Source of the DNA: a virus
DNA: 64,000 nucleotides
Direction: 5' to 3' (one strand)
IMG/VR virus record: IMGVR_UViG_3300013114_000583
Span: 62,001 to 126,000 of that record
Shown here piece by piece: positions 40,271-49,673 of this stretch. Position 1 is the stretch's first letter; each line of letters begins with the position of its first letter. Under the pieces are notes generated by a model. That model saw only the letters and a list, made by a program, of their open reading frames with translations, did not search any database and was not told the origin of the DNA. A program made the position numbers and the translations under genes.

Positions 40271-43200
40271 TTAATTAGCTTTCATATATTTAATCATCAA
40301 GTAGTCATCGGAATCGACACCCTCTTCCAAAACAACTGTCGCAGCACCAGCACTTGCGCTATGAGTATAGGTATAATCATAATCACTACTGTTGCTCTCA
40401 GTCGCTTCAATGAGCAGCTGACCATTCAAGAAAACCATGACAGATCCGGCGCCGGATACGGCACCTGCAATAGTCGCAGTTTTGGAAGAGTTGGTTAGAG
40501 CTGCAGCATTTCCTGCGCTGGAGGCCATGAAGACCTCTTGCGTTTCCTGGGTGCCAATAAAAGTTACCAACTGAGCAAGCGTCATTGTTTTGGCTGCACT
40601 ACCATCACCACCATCCTGAACCAGTATGGTATCAGTGGCGATGGTGGCGGCAGCGGCGGTCAATGCGGCACCAGCGGTGGTTGTAAGCGCACCGCATGCA
40701 ACAGTACCAAGGCCCGAAACGTTACCGCTGTCGTCAAAGGTATAGTTACCATCGGAAAAGGTGCCACTAATCGTCAAATTGCGGCCGCCGGTGATGTCAC
40801 CATTGCTGTCCAAGACCATTGCCTTGCTAACTGCAGCAGTACCCGGAGTAACACCGTCAAGAACACCAATTTCTGCAGTAGTGATCGTGGTCGAATCAAG
40901 CGTCAAGCTAGTATCGCCTGTGATAGTGCCTGTCACAGCCAAGTTACCTGACGAGGTGATAGCACCACAGCCAATTGTTCCGATTGTAGCAATATTCTTA
41001 CTAGCGTCGAGAACGACAGCCTTGCTAGCTGCAGCAGTACCCGGAGTAACACTGTCAAGAACGCCGATCTCAGCAGTAGTGATCGTCGTTGTATCAAGCG
41101 TCAAGCTAGTATCGCCTGTGATAGTGCCTGTCACAGCCAAGTTACCTGACGAGGTGATAGCACCGCAACCGACAGTGCCAAGGCCCGAAACGTTACCGCT
41201 GTCGTCAAAGGTATAGTTACCATCAGACAAAGTACCAGAAATTGTCACGTTTCTCAAGCCAGAGGCGATGTCAGCGTTGCCGTCCAAGACGAGGGCCTTG
41301 TTGGCAGCACCAGCACCATTAGTAATGCCATCCAATTTCTCAAGATCAGATTCGCTCATAGAAGCAGAGCCGATAATGAAAGAACCAACAGCAGTTATAG
41401 AACCAGCAGTGTTCAAGTCACCATCTGAATTCAAGCGCATTTTCTCTGTGGCTGCTTCAGATTTGCCGGTTGCAAAAACCAGATCAGTATCATTGGAAGA
41501 GGAGGAAAAAGCGCCATCTGCTTCTGCATAAATTGATGCAGCAACCAAAATAGCGTCAGTGCCCGCGGAATCCAACGGAGCTTGGAAATCAATCTGACCA
41601 AGCTTGTTCCCATCGACAACTGTTGTTTCAGCAGTTGATAGAAGAAGCTTTCCTGGTGTGGCTGCACCACCTCTGAGTTCTAACTCATCAGCGGACTGAT
41701 CCCATTCAAGGTAAGCTCCTGATGTATCACCGAACATTTTCACGTCAACACCTGTGTCGTTGGCACCGAAAGTTGCAGCTGCCGTAAATGTCTTCGCTCC
41801 CGTAAATGTCTGAGTCTCGCTCAAGTGAGCAGTATCAGCATCCAAATAAGCCGAAGCAACCGCAGTGCCGTTCCAAACACCAGAGGCAATCGTACCAACG
41901 CTAGTCAGACTAGAACCGACAACACTGGAGCCAAGTGTAGTTGCACTAAGAACAGAAGCATTGTTGATCTTGTAGACCTTGGTGCTGGCAAGACTCATGT
42001 TCTCTGAAGAAGTCCAGTTGTCCCCAGTATTTGCCCATTGAAAAGTTTTATCACTGTCTGAAGATTTGAGGGTAATACCGCCACCATCAACAGAAGCATC
42101 ATCGCCTTCAGAACCACTGGGAGAATGTGCAAGATCGATGTTCTTGTCATCCAGCTGGATGGTGGTCGAGTTAACTGTTGTGGTTGTTCCACTAATTGTT
42201 AAATCACCTCCTATAGTAACTCCGCCGGCAAAAGTTGCCAACTTATCACTATCCAGCCTCAATACTTCAGATTGTGAAGCATTGCCGTCTGTTGTATACA
42301 TAACTAATGCTGCACCGTTCTCGGTGCCCGACCAGGTGGCATCAGCGATAGCTTCAATTCTTGCACCTACTGTCATGGTACTCGAAGTGTCCTCTGCGGC
42401 AGCGAACTCAATTACACCTAGCCGATGATCGTCGGCTAAAGGCTGTCCATCATTAGATGCCAACCGTATGTATCCACCCTCTGTGGCACTACTTGAGGTT
42501 GAATCTGTGACTGTAATACCAGGGGTATCGATTGTCACTGCAGTCGAAGCATTGATATCAACAGTTGGAGCTGTCATATCAAGAGTGGTGCCTGAATTAA
42601 TTTCCAAGTGACCGTTAGAGGAGGCAACAATGTTTTCTTCGCCTCCACCGTCGTGAAATGATAGCTTAGAAGTAAGACCAAGAATCAGCTCATCAGCGGA
42701 CTCATCCCACATCATGAATTCACCGGTAGTATTACCGAAGAATTTGACATCATACCCATCTGTGTCAGCGCCGACAGTAAGCGTTCCGTCCAAGTCTACG
42801 GCGCCATCAATATCAACAGCGTCAAGATTAGTTGTGCCATCAACATCAATATCGCCAGAGATATCCAGATTCGCAAAGACAGAAGTTCCGGTTGAGGTGA
42901 TAGCACCACAGCCAATTGTTCCGATTGTAGCAATATTCTTGCTTCCGTCGAGAACGACAGCCTTGCTAGCTGCAGCAGCACCTGCAGTAACAGAATCAAG
43001 AACGCCGATTTCAGCAGTAGTGATCGTCGTTGTATCAAGCGTCAAGCTAGTATCGCCTGTGATAGTGCCTGTCACAGCCAAGTTACCTGACGAGGTGATT
43101 GCACCACAACCAACAGTGCCGATAGACGCAATATTACCACTACCGTCCAAGACAAGAGCCTTACTCGCAGCAGCGGTACCATTTGTGATGCCATCAAGCT

Positions 43201-45367
43201 TTTCCAAGTCAGCCTCGCTCATGGCAGCAGAGCCTATAGTAAGGCTGGTTGCACAAGTCACGGTACCGCTGACGGTTAAGTTGCCGCCAGAAGAAAGCGA
43301 CATCGTTTCTGCTGCAGCCGCGCTAGAAGCAGTCTTAAAAGAAAGTTTCGTCGCGTTGCTGGACGATGAGAAGTCACCCTCTGAAACAGCCTCAATACCA
43401 GCTGCAACCAAGATTGCGTCCGTGCCGGCCTCTTCGGCTGGTGCCTGGAAGTTGATGACACCCAATTTATCATTGGCCGCAATATCGTCGTCTCCGGTCT
43501 GTAGGGTCATTGTGAAGTATTTGTCATCAGATGTCGAGTCGTGCAGGAAAGTAAGACCGCTATCTTCGACGTGAGTCACTTTAATCTCATTGTGGTCACC
43601 AAAACTCATGACCGCTCCGTCGGCCAGGAATAAATCGCTAAATTGTAGCGAATTGGTTCCCAGAGCAGCCCCATCCTGGGCGTCAGGCACAAAAGCAGTG
43701 GTGGCTGTAATGGATGTGCCCTGAATTGTGCCTGCACTAACCATCGCCTCCACGCTAAGCGAGTTACCACTATATGTAAACCCGGAATCCGAGGTCAATC
43801 CAGAGGAACCATCATTAATTTGCACGTAACCAGTGCTTCCGTGTACAGAAAGACCTGCACCAACTAACTCCGAAACTGTAACTGTTCTCATTCTTGCATC
43901 AGTACCGCTGATGGCAACATCATATATTGCAACTAAATCAGCGGTTGCCGGGCCGCCACTCAGGGCATCAAATTTACTAATATCAACTGTAAGTTCTCCT
44001 GTAGAGCCAGTCACATTCAAGCCGCCCGCTGAGCCGGTGGCCAATTGTCTAGCACTAAATTTTGTTCTCGCCATTTCTTCATCCTCCTCTTCTAGGGTTG
44101 TACCAACTAAACTCCAACTGTACGTACTTGTTGCCGCAGTAGTAATAGCAGCACTAACTGGATCTGCCGTTGAGGGCCGATCATTTCCACCAGTAAATGG
44201 CGTAGCTCCACTAGCAGTTATTAACACTGGCTTAGTGGAAGTTTGATAATCACTTGCGGCGCCGGTCTCGACACCGCTCGCCAGAGTGACAACTATCGTA
44301 CCATCTGTACTAATAGACCCCGCTCCGGATTTTGTAACACTAGTAAACTCACCTGTATCGTTGATAGCATCATAAATCTCATTAAAGACATCTCTCCAAT
44401 CTGTTATGGAAAAACCGGTTAAATCAATTGTTGTGGTATCTTCGGTCCAAGTGTAACCAGAAGTAGGCGCAGAATAACCTGTCCCAGAAAGAACAAATCT
44501 TCTACCCCCACCAGCAGTTGGAAGCTGAATACCCCTGTACCCACTCGAAGAGTTAGTGTTACCAGCTGATGGCTGATAGTTACTCCACTCACTTGCATTG
44601 TATTCACTACTCCCTGCTGCAGTTGTCTTTACACTACCTGAACTAAACGTTAACGTAATTACACCATTTGAAGCCGGCGCTGTATAATCAACCGTACCAG
44701 TGCCTGTTGCAGCCATCGAACCACTTGTAACAGTAGGGTGCTTTGCTAATTGATCACCATTATAAGTGTAGCTATAAACACCAGGATCTTTATTGCCGTT
44801 ATATATCTTAAAATAATTAAGATACAATGTTTCAGCGCTTACAGTTTTAGTGGCAGCTAATGTTACAGAAGTGTTAGACCCAGCAGTAGCTGAATATTCA
44901 GTTGTACTAGTGCTTGTTCCAGAACCAGTTGGGTGCAAAGAATATTGAGCATAAATCTTAGCTGTTTCACTATTTGCAGCATCCGTAACTAGCGTAAAAG
45001 TAAATGCCGGTGATACTGTCGTTGTATCGCCACCCCCAGAAGGGTTGCCCGCATCCAAGTGAATGCCCCTATAGCCAACATCATAAACATAATTGCCGTT
45101 AGCTTCGAAAACATCACTAGGCTTCATGCCACTTGTAGAGGCATTTGACCTATCTGGGGCCCAGACACTAATAATAGCGCCACTTATCACAAAGTAAACA
45201 TAATGATCTTCATCCATCGTAACGGATTGAAAAGTTGATGAAAGATCATTGCCGCTAAGCAGCGCTGTTAAATCACTAAAAGATGCATATGCCGATGTAT
45301 ACTTATAGGCTTTTACTGCAGCTGATTGGCCTGACTTCAAACCTAAATAAAAAGTTCTATTTGCCAT
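40271..45367 (-). CDS. Large repeat-rich fibre/adhesin-like virion protein
   Basis: A 1698-aa protein with a Ser/Thr/Gly/Ala-rich, beta-prone composition and almost no cysteine. N-terminal residues 1-110 (MANRTFYLGLKSGQSAAVKA) look like a virion-attachment part. The body contains repeated units such as GAITSSGNLAVTGTITGDTS and LDTTTITTAEIGVLDSVT, with VVLDGSKNIATIGTIG between them, and DNA repeats to match. The C-terminus (SVMVFLNGQLLIEATESNS and VVLEEGVDSDDYLMIKY) resembles an FNGQ-type end domain seen in phage fibres. Likely a long side or tail fibre that recognises the host surface; no chaperone domain is visible. Strong AAAGGAGG before the ATG, inside a hairpin. Confidence 0.75.
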   Translation of the reverse strand: MANRTFYLGLKSGQSAAVKAYKYTSAYASFSDLTALLSGNDLSSTFQSVTMDEDHYVYFVISGAIISVWAPDRSNASTSGMKPSDVFEANGNYVYDVGYRGIHLDAGNPSGGGDTTTVSPAFTFTLVTDAANSETAKIYAQYSLHPTGSGTSTSTTEYSATAGSNTSVTLAATKTVSAETLYLNYFKIYNGNKDPGVYSYTYNGDQLAKHPTVTSGSMAATGTGTVDYTAPASNGVITLTFSSGSVKTTAAGSSEYNASEWSNYQPSAGNTNSSSGYRGIQLPTAGGGRRFVLSGTGYSAPTSGYTWTEDTTTIDLTGFSITDWRDVFNEIYDAINDTGEFTSVTKSGAGSISTDGTIVVTLASGVETGAASDYQTSTKPVLITASGATPFTGGNDRPSTADPVSAAITTAATSTYSWSLVGTTLEEEDEEMARTKFSARQLATGSAGGLNVTGSTGELTVDISKFDALSGGPATADLVAIYDVAISGTDARMRTVTVSELVGAGLSVHGSTGYVQINDGSSGLTSDSGFTYSGNSLSVEAMVSAGTIQGTSITATTAFVPDAQDGAALGTNSLQFSDLFLADGAVMSFGDHNEIKVTHVEDSGLTFLHDSTSDDKYFTMTLQTGDDDIAANDKLGVINFQAPAEEAGTDAILVAAGIEAVSEGDFSSSSNATKLSFKTASSAAAAETMSLSSGGNLTVSGTVTCATSLTIGSAAMSEADLEKLDGITNGTAAASKALVLDGSGNIASIGTVGCGAITSSGNLAVTGTITGDTSLTLDTTTITTAEIGVLDSVTAGAAAASKAVVLDGSKNIATIGTIGCGAITSTGTSVFANLDISGDIDVDGTTNLDAVDIDGAVDLDGTLTVGADTDGYDVKFFGNTTGEFMMWDESADELILGLTSKLSFHDGGGEENIVASSNGHLEINSGTTLDMTAPTVDINASTAVTIDTPGITVTDSTSSSATEGGYIRLASNDGQPLADDHRLGVIEFAAAEDTSSTMTVGARIEAIADATWSGTENGAALVMYTTDGNASQSEVLRLDSDKLATFAGGVTIGGDLTISGTTTTVNSTTIQLDDKNIDLAHSPSGSEGDDASVDGGGITLKSSDSDKTFQWANTGDNWTSSENMSLASTKVYKINNASVLSATTLGSSVVGSSLTSVGTIASGVWNGTAVASAYLDADTAHLSETQTFTGAKTFTAAATFGANDTGVDVKMFGDTSGAYLEWDQSADELELRGGAATPGKLLLSTAETTVVDGNKLGQIDFQAPLDSAGTDAILVAASIYAEADGAFSSSSNDTDLVFATGKSEAATEKMRLNSDGDLNTAGSITAVGSFIIGSASMSESDLEKLDGITNGAGAANKALVLDGNADIASGLRNVTISGTLSDGNYTFDDSGNVSGLGTVGCGAITSSGNLAVTGTITGDTSLTLDTTTITTAEIGVLDSVTPGTAAASKAVVLDASKNIATIGTIGCGAITSSGNLAVTGTITGDTSLTLDSTTITTAEIGVLDGVTPGTAAVSKAMVLDSNGDITGGRNLTISGTFSDGNYTFDDSGNVSGLGTVACGALTTTAGAALTAAAATIATDTILVQDGGDGSAAKTMTLAQLVTFIGTQETQEVFMASSAGNAAALTNSSKTATIAGAVSGAGSVMVFLNGQLLIEATESNSSDYDYTYTHSASAGAATVVLEEGVDSDDYLMIKYMKAN
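40708..41224. repeat. 46-bp direct repeat within the fibre gene (two copies)
   Basis: Positions 40708-40753 and 41179-41224 are identical by eye. They encode part of a NYTFDDSGNVSGLGTV repeat of the fibre. Spacing is 471 bases, in frame. Confidence 0.8.
40895..43099. repeat. 66-bp direct repeat within the fibre gene (three copies)
   Basis: Near-identical 66-base blocks lie at 40895-40960, 41093-41158 and 43034-43099, encoding the SSGNLAVTGTITGDTSLTLD unit. A further shared block follows copy 1 (about 40960-41000) and is found again at about 42900-42938. Spacings are multiples of three, so recombination between copies would shorten or lengthen the fibre in frame. Confidence 0.85.
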
Positions 45368-45378
45368 GTGTTTTATCC

Positions 45379-45398
45379 TCCTTTAAAATCTTAAAGGA
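45379..45398 (-). promoter_or_regulatory. Ribosome-binding-site hairpin before the fibre gene
   Basis: An 8-bp perfect stem (TCCTTTAA / TTAAAGGA, 4-base loop) contains the AAAGGA part of the fibre gene's Shine-Dalgarno sequence. Folding would hide the ribosome-binding site, so it may slow or time fibre translation. The stem is AT-rich and weak. Confidence 0.4.
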
Positions 45399-45418
45399 CT
45401 AATAGTAACAAAATAAAA

Positions 45419-45532
45419 TGAATTAAAGAGGAATAAATGAATTAAAGAGGAATAAATGAATTAAAGAGGAATAAATGAATTAAAGAGGAATAAATGAACT
45501 AAAGAGGAATAAATGAATTAAAGAGGAATAAA
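45419..45532. repeat. Six 19-bp tandem repeats in an intergenic gap
   Basis: Six contiguous copies of TGAATTAAAGAGGAATAAA (one base changed in copy 5), plus a partial seventh, between the 144-aa gene and the fibre gene. On the plus strand each copy holds AAAGAGG, then ATG AAT TAA at the junction: a ribosome-binding site with a two-codon frame. The genes lie on the other strand. Iteron-like arrays can bind initiators or regulators; no function can be read from sequence alone. Confidence 0.95.
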
Positions 45533-45548
45533 TGAATTAAAATAAAAA

Positions 45549-45983
45549 CTATTCTTTAACAAAAACAATTTTTTCTCCCGGAAGTTCGGGAATCTTAATA
45601 ATGTACCCAGACTCGGGTACGCCTTTTTCTATTCTTACAGAGTCTAACAAGCCAAAAAGCCTTTTTCTGTTTTCTTCAGATATTCTAATTAGAGCAGACT
45701 TTTGTGTTTCTGCCACAATAATAAAATCAGCCAATTGTAATTTGGCGTTAAGGAAAGCCTCTCTTGCTGCTATGATGGCCACAGTTTCTTCATCCGTGCA
45801 CTCAACATGCGAAGGAAAAATATCAGATCGAGCCTCTGCTTCTTCAACTTCTTCAGTTTCCTCAACTTCTTCAGTCTCTTCAACTTCAGACTCAGAAAGA
45901 AGTTTTTTTATAACTTCAGCATCAGGCTCTTCTCCTTCACCCATGTCATTTACTAAATTTTTTAATTTGTCTAATAAACTCAT
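45549..45983 (-). CDS. Hypothetical acidic protein with EEVEET repeats
   Basis: A 144-aa protein. A short basic helix (SLLDKLKNLVNDMG) leads to a Glu/Val/Thr repeat (EVEETEEVEETEEVEEAEA) at about 33-52, then a helical part and a closing beta-like VPESGYIIKIPELPGEKIVF. Repeats within the acidic stretch are imperfect GAA/GTT codon repeats. I recognise no family. It lies between the DUF5659-like gene and the tandem-repeat region; virion or assembly roles are possible. Confidence 0.55.
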   Translation of the reverse strand: MSLLDKLKNLVNDMGEGEEPDAEVIKKLLSESEVEETEEVEETEEVEEAEARSDIFPSHVECTDEETVAIIAAREAFLNAKLQLADFIIVAETQKSALIRISEENRKRLFGLLDSVRIEKGVPESGYIIKIPELPGEKIVFVKE

Positions 45984-45993
45984 TTTTTCTCTC

Positions 45994-46221
45994 CTATGAA
46001 AATAAAATCTTTTTTAAATTTCTAACATTATTGTCAAATTTGCAAAAATCGGAATCCAAAAATTCCAATGCTTCTGACTGGGCTGAGGACTCCGGATCTT
46101 TGAACTCAAAATAAAACTTTCCTGTCGGACCTCGATTGCAAACCATTAATTTGTAACCCTTTAATTGTAAATAGGCAGCTATCCCTATATCACTTGTTGT
46201 AAACGTGGCGGGGGCCATCAA
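45994..46221 (-). CDS. DUF5659-like small protein
   Basis: A 75-aa protein. FTTSDIGIAAYLQLKGYKLM followed by the PTGKFYFEFKD strand and ALEFLDSDFCKFDNNVRNLK matches the DUF5659 pattern (ttDlxlAayLxxxGxxl... FxF) widespread in phages and plasmids. Its role is unknown; the fold looks like a small alpha/beta nucleic-acid- or protein-binding module. An ATG-pair start with AGGAGAGAG precedes it, in a 76-base gap after the gp15-like gene. Confidence 0.65.
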   Translation of the reverse strand: MMAPATFTTSDIGIAAYLQLKGYKLMVCNRGPTGKFYFEFKDPESSAQSEALEFLDSDFCKFDNNVRNLKKILFS

Positions 46222-46297
46222 ACTCTCTCCTTGTTCCTAAGTATAATAACTAGTTTAAATGTTTTGTTTTCAACGAACAGTAAGATATTTATCACCT

Positions 46298-47500
46298 TTA
46301 CCCTACTATATACCGTATATATATTATGTCTCCAAGATCCAGACCGGGATCCTCAAAAGAAATAGTCCTGCTATTAACAACGGTGTAATCGTTGTCAACA
46401 CCAGAAGTTTGTAGTTGACCATTAACAAATATTAGTTCACTATTCTCGAACATAGGTTTAGAAGTAGTAAAAATCTTTTGGCCCTGCTCAGCTGCTTGGG
46501 CTGTTAAATTTTCAAAGGCTAAAGCATTATCAAGATCTTTAGATAAGGTGTCTGTAGTTACAGTGGTTGCCCCACTAGAAACGGCAAGGCCAGGGCCCGC
46601 AGCTGGAACATTAGTAAAAAAAGGAAACATGGGATCTTGACCAGGGTCTTGCACAGTCGGGAGGCCTTCGAGGCCATAAAACGCACCGAATTCATGCTCT
46701 GGTATTTCAGACAGCATAACTCTTTCTCTTGGTATTTTCACCTCCACAACATTTTCTCGGATAGCGTAAAAAGGCTTTTCTTGGTTTTTTCCATCGCCAA
46801 TCAAATACCCTAGCACTTTAAACGTAACATCCGTTTCATATCTTTTTTCATCCTGAGAATAATCAGAAGAGTTGTTCCTTTGACTAAACCCCTGTTGCAC
46901 AAAAGCTTCATACCTGTGGTTCTCATGTTTTAGCAATAAATAATTAATACCGCCAGGTCTTGTGATAAAAGGAGTTACCAAGTCATTCATCTGCTCCTGA
47001 TATTCCGTTCTTATGGTTATTTTATAAGATACCTCTATATAAACGGGAATCGGAATAGAGTAAGTCTGAAAAACCACCTTTTTATTTCTTTTTGGATAGT
47101 TTATTTGAGAAAACTTTCTTTTCGCGTCGGCTGCGGCAAAATTATTTGATTTTACCTGATTAATAATGCGAGCAACCGGTATAGCCCCTCCTTTTTCATC
47201 CCTCTCTGGAGGAATATTAGCCCAAATTGTTCCCTTTTTGTTTGGATCTTTGGTAATTGCTACCCTCTCTACGCTTATAATGGGAAAGATGAGAGCCCCT
47301 TGCGTATCTCGTATCTCTGGGCCCATTTTACTTTGAAATGCCCTCTCGGGAGATGCCCAGACAACAGGCACCCTCTTGAATCCCTCGTTTGTCGACGTAA
47401 AAAGGTTTTGTTCTTTAATATAATTCATTACGGCGCCGTCTATAGTTTCTATAGTTGACGGCGCGAAAGGTATTTTTACTTCTCTGTTTCTATCTACCAT
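46298..47500 (-). CDS. Tail completion/sheath stabiliser-like protein (gp15-type)
   Basis: A 400-aa protein. The core (YIEVSYKITIRTEYQEQMND, then LVTPFITRPGGINYLLLKHE with RYEAFVQQGF) matches the T4 gp15-type terminator family as found in environmental T4-like phages; gp15 caps the tail for head joining. A C-terminal extension (from about 290, with IFTTSKPMFENSELIFVNGQ) is extra and resembles an end domain of phage fibres. The ATG at 47500 (AGAAGAGG upstream) is preferred. It overlaps the previous gene by 11 bases. Confidence 0.65.
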   Translation of the reverse strand: MVDRNREVKIPFAPSTIETIDGAVMNYIKEQNLFTSTNEGFKRVPVVWASPERAFQSKMGPEIRDTQGALIFPIISVERVAITKDPNKKGTIWANIPPERDEKGGAIPVARIINQVKSNNFAAADAKRKFSQINYPKRNKKVVFQTYSIPIPVYIEVSYKITIRTEYQEQMNDLVTPFITRPGGINYLLLKHENHRYEAFVQQGFSQRNNSSDYSQDEKRYETDVTFKVLGYLIGDGKNQEKPFYAIRENVVEVKIPRERVMLSEIPEHEFGAFYGLEGLPTVQDPGQDPMFPFFTNVPAAGPGLAVSSGATTVTTDTLSKDLDNALAFENLTAQAAEQGQKIFTTSKPMFENSELIFVNGQLQTSGVDNDYTVVNSRTISFEDPGLDLGDIIYIRYIVG

Positions 47501-47978
47501 CGAATAAACCTCTTCTCGCACGGATGCACTTGGCTAAAATTTCGAAACTAGCTTCAACTTGGCCATAAAGCCATTTTGGCTCTTCCAGGGTCATTATCTC
47601 ATAATGGTTTTTGCCATATAATATAAAGTCGCCCTCTCTAACAAAAAGATCTTGATCTTCAGTGAGGCGCCTTTTATGAAATAAAACGGATATTCTTTCA
47701 ATTCTGTCAACGCCTAAATTTGTAGTTTTGGTCTGTTGCGACTCAAATTTAACTAACGCGTGTACCCTTATTGGGTTTTGAAACGTTTTTTGTATCGCTT
47801 CGCCATATATTGGATTGAAGTCTGTATCATCTATGCTTATAGGGTAATAAACTATAGTTTGTCCTATGACCCTCTCGATTACTTCATCATTTATTTGCTT
47901 TACTAAATTTTTCTCTTTTTGGCCAGTAAAAAGAGGCGGTGGAGGGTTACCAGGTTGTTCCCACTTATTGTCTGACAT
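47490..47978 (-). CDS. Neck/head-tail connector protein
   Basis: A 162-aa protein with a Pro-rich start (MSDNKWEQPGNPPPPLFTGQ), then NLVKQINDEVIERVIGQTIV, YYPISIDDTDFNPIYGEAIQ and a C-terminal beta part ending in EPKWLYGQVEASFEILA. Proteins with this motif order sit between gp13-type and gp15-type genes in marine T4-like phages and are assigned to the neck (gp14-like); I follow that. Strong AAAGGAGG before the ATG. Confidence 0.6.
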   Translation of the reverse strand: MSDNKWEQPGNPPPPLFTGQKEKNLVKQINDEVIERVIGQTIVYYPISIDDTDFNPIYGEAIQKTFQNPIRVHALVKFESQQTKTTNLGVDRIERISVLFHKRRLTEDQDLFVREGDFILYGKNHYEIMTLEEPKWLYGQVEASFEILAKCIRARRGLFDGR

Positions 47979-47993
47979 TAAAAGTTACCTCCT

Positions 47994-49631
47994 TTAACCA
48001 ACGTAGATAGAACCCATGTTAGGGATCTTTTGCAAAGCTTTGTCTGTATTCTCTGCCAGAGTGGCATCTTGCTCAGCCAATTTTCCATACGTCAACTCTT
48101 TGAGGGTATTTTGTAATTCTTCCTTTAACGATTTTATTTCGGCCTGGGCCTGTGTTATCAACTCAGTGCCATTTAGTTTTAAGTCTGACCCTGGAATGGG
48201 GACGGAACCAAATTTTGATCTCACCTGGCCCAAGGTCTCCTTGCACAATGCCAAGGCATATCTTCTTATCCACTGTTTTCCAATAGAATTTATATTCGCG
48301 AACGGAATGTTGCCAAAGGGCAATGTGTTCATATTATTCACGCCCTCAGTAATAGGGTCAGAATCAGAATCATCGTCCACTATAGAAAACCTAACCCACA
48401 TTTTAGATGGCGAAAAGTTTTGAGGAATAGGAAATATCCTTATTTGACTATTATTCTTTATTTCATAAGAAAAATGAGACATTCTTGTATAAATCGCATC
48501 CTCAAAAGCCATGGCCTGGGCCTTATTCTCCCAAACCGGAACCAGCTGAAATGTTGCATCATCTGTGAATTGACCATAATTATGCAGGTTGCCCACAACA
48601 TTCAAACCTCCGTAATATCCATAAAATCTCCACATTGCGTGTGGAGTTTTATAGAAAACTTGTTTAACAATAATCTTTTTACCATCTAACTTTCCAGCAT
48701 ACGGAAAGGTATCCTCGCCACCGGTAAAGTTAGTTATTGTTAGGTGATCTGAGCTTTGAGCAATCTCTTGGTTTCCTGCAGTCCCACCAGAATCTTGTGT
48801 TAATGCTACGGTACTTTCTGTGGCGCCGGCAGTCACACCTAGTGTTGTCACGTTGTTGATAGCTGTTTCCATGCGCGCAGCAACTGCCTGAACTGTTGCA
48901 TCATTTTCAATTCCAACTTCTCCATTGGTTGTAACGTTCCCAACTGTTTTAAAGGTAAAAATTTGTGATTTTCCAGATGCATCAGTTAAGGTGAAAGTGC
49001 TATCATTGGCTGGAATCGTTGCAACTGTTAATTTTCCCTCTCCTGATGGGTTTGTGGAGGCCTCGAAAATTTCTTGTAAATCGTAATCCTGACGGCCGAT
49101 AGCAACATCAAAAGACCCAGAATACTCAATAGACCCCATCGTGCCGACTTCTGCAGAAACGCCCATCGCGATGCGACGAGTAAGATCATAAGAAAACTTT
49201 GGATATTTCAATGTTGTGCCGCGAGAAGCAGCAGTTTTATCTGAATCCGACCCCAATGAAGAAGATAAGGCAGTATCTATCATATTGCCCTTGCTGTCAA
49301 AGGAACCAGTTGGATTTCCCAAAGATCTAGCTAGCGTATTCGTTGCTTGATGTAAGTTTATTGTGTAAGAATATTCAAGGGTTGACTCTTCATACGCCGA
49401 GTATACACTTCCGGTTGTTAGTTCAATGTCCAGGATGTCGCCGCCCAGCTTCTTATAAACATATGAAACTTGCTCGGAGGCGCCAGTAAGAAAGTTAACA
49501 TCATACAAATCTGATTCAGGGTTCGAATATATTTTATATGGTACCTCTGCGTTAACAGAGGCAGAGTCTCCAGCAGATGGGAGCACAGCTGAACTTAAAA
49601 CACTTTTTGGTGTCAAAATCGGAACAGACAT
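47994..49631 (-). CDS. Neck protein (gp13-like) with insert domain
   Basis: A 545-aa protein. The C-terminal third (IGKQWIRRYALALCKETLGQ, VRSKFGSVPIPGSDLKLNGT, helical ELQNTLKELTYG) matches T4 gp13-like neck proteins that cap the head portal. Residues about 195-300 (STFTLTDASGKSQIFTFKTV and a GVTAGATESTVALTQDSGGT region) look like an inserted beta domain common in phage virion proteins. A terminator sits just upstream, separating it from the capsid gene. AGGAGGG precedes the ATG and may pair with an upstream CTCCT. Confidence 0.65.
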   Translation of the reverse strand: MSVPILTPKSVLSSAVLPSAGDSASVNAEVPYKIYSNPESDLYDVNFLTGASEQVSYVYKKLGGDILDIELTTGSVYSAYEESTLEYSYTINLHQATNTLARSLGNPTGSFDSKGNMIDTALSSSLGSDSDKTAASRGTTLKYPKFSYDLTRRIAMGVSAEVGTMGSIEYSGSFDVAIGRQDYDLQEIFEASTNPSGEGKLTVATIPANDSTFTLTDASGKSQIFTFKTVGNVTTNGEVGIENDATVQAVAARMETAINNVTTLGVTAGATESTVALTQDSGGTAGNQEIAQSSDHLTITNFTGGEDTFPYAGKLDGKKIIVKQVFYKTPHAMWRFYGYYGGLNVVGNLHNYGQFTDDATFQLVPVWENKAQAMAFEDAIYTRMSHFSYEIKNNSQIRIFPIPQNFSPSKMWVRFSIVDDDSDSDPITEGVNNMNTLPFGNIPFANINSIGKQWIRRYALALCKETLGQVRSKFGSVPIPGSDLKLNGTELITQAQAEIKSLKEELQNTLKELTYGKLAEQDATLAENTDKALQKIPNMGSIYVG

Positions 49632-49673
49632 TAAAAACCCTCCTGATAGTAATTAGGAGTTGGAAAAAGAAAA

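Noticed and set aside
40538-41531. Plus-strand frames opposite the fibre C-terminal part
   Set aside because: Shadow frames produced by the same repeats; not independent genes.
42714-43574. Long plus-strand frame (286 aa) inside the fibre gene
   Set aside because: Antisense to a clear fibre gene; it arises from the repeat-rich, Ser/Val-type codon pattern and has no ribosome-binding site or family signal.
45419-45532. CRISPR array
   Set aside because: The 19-bp units are contiguous with no spacers, so this is a tandem repeat.
49640-49659. Hairpin hiding the ribosome-binding site of the gp13-like gene
   Set aside because: Only a 5-bp stem with a 10-base loop (CTCCT/AGGAG); too weak to claim.
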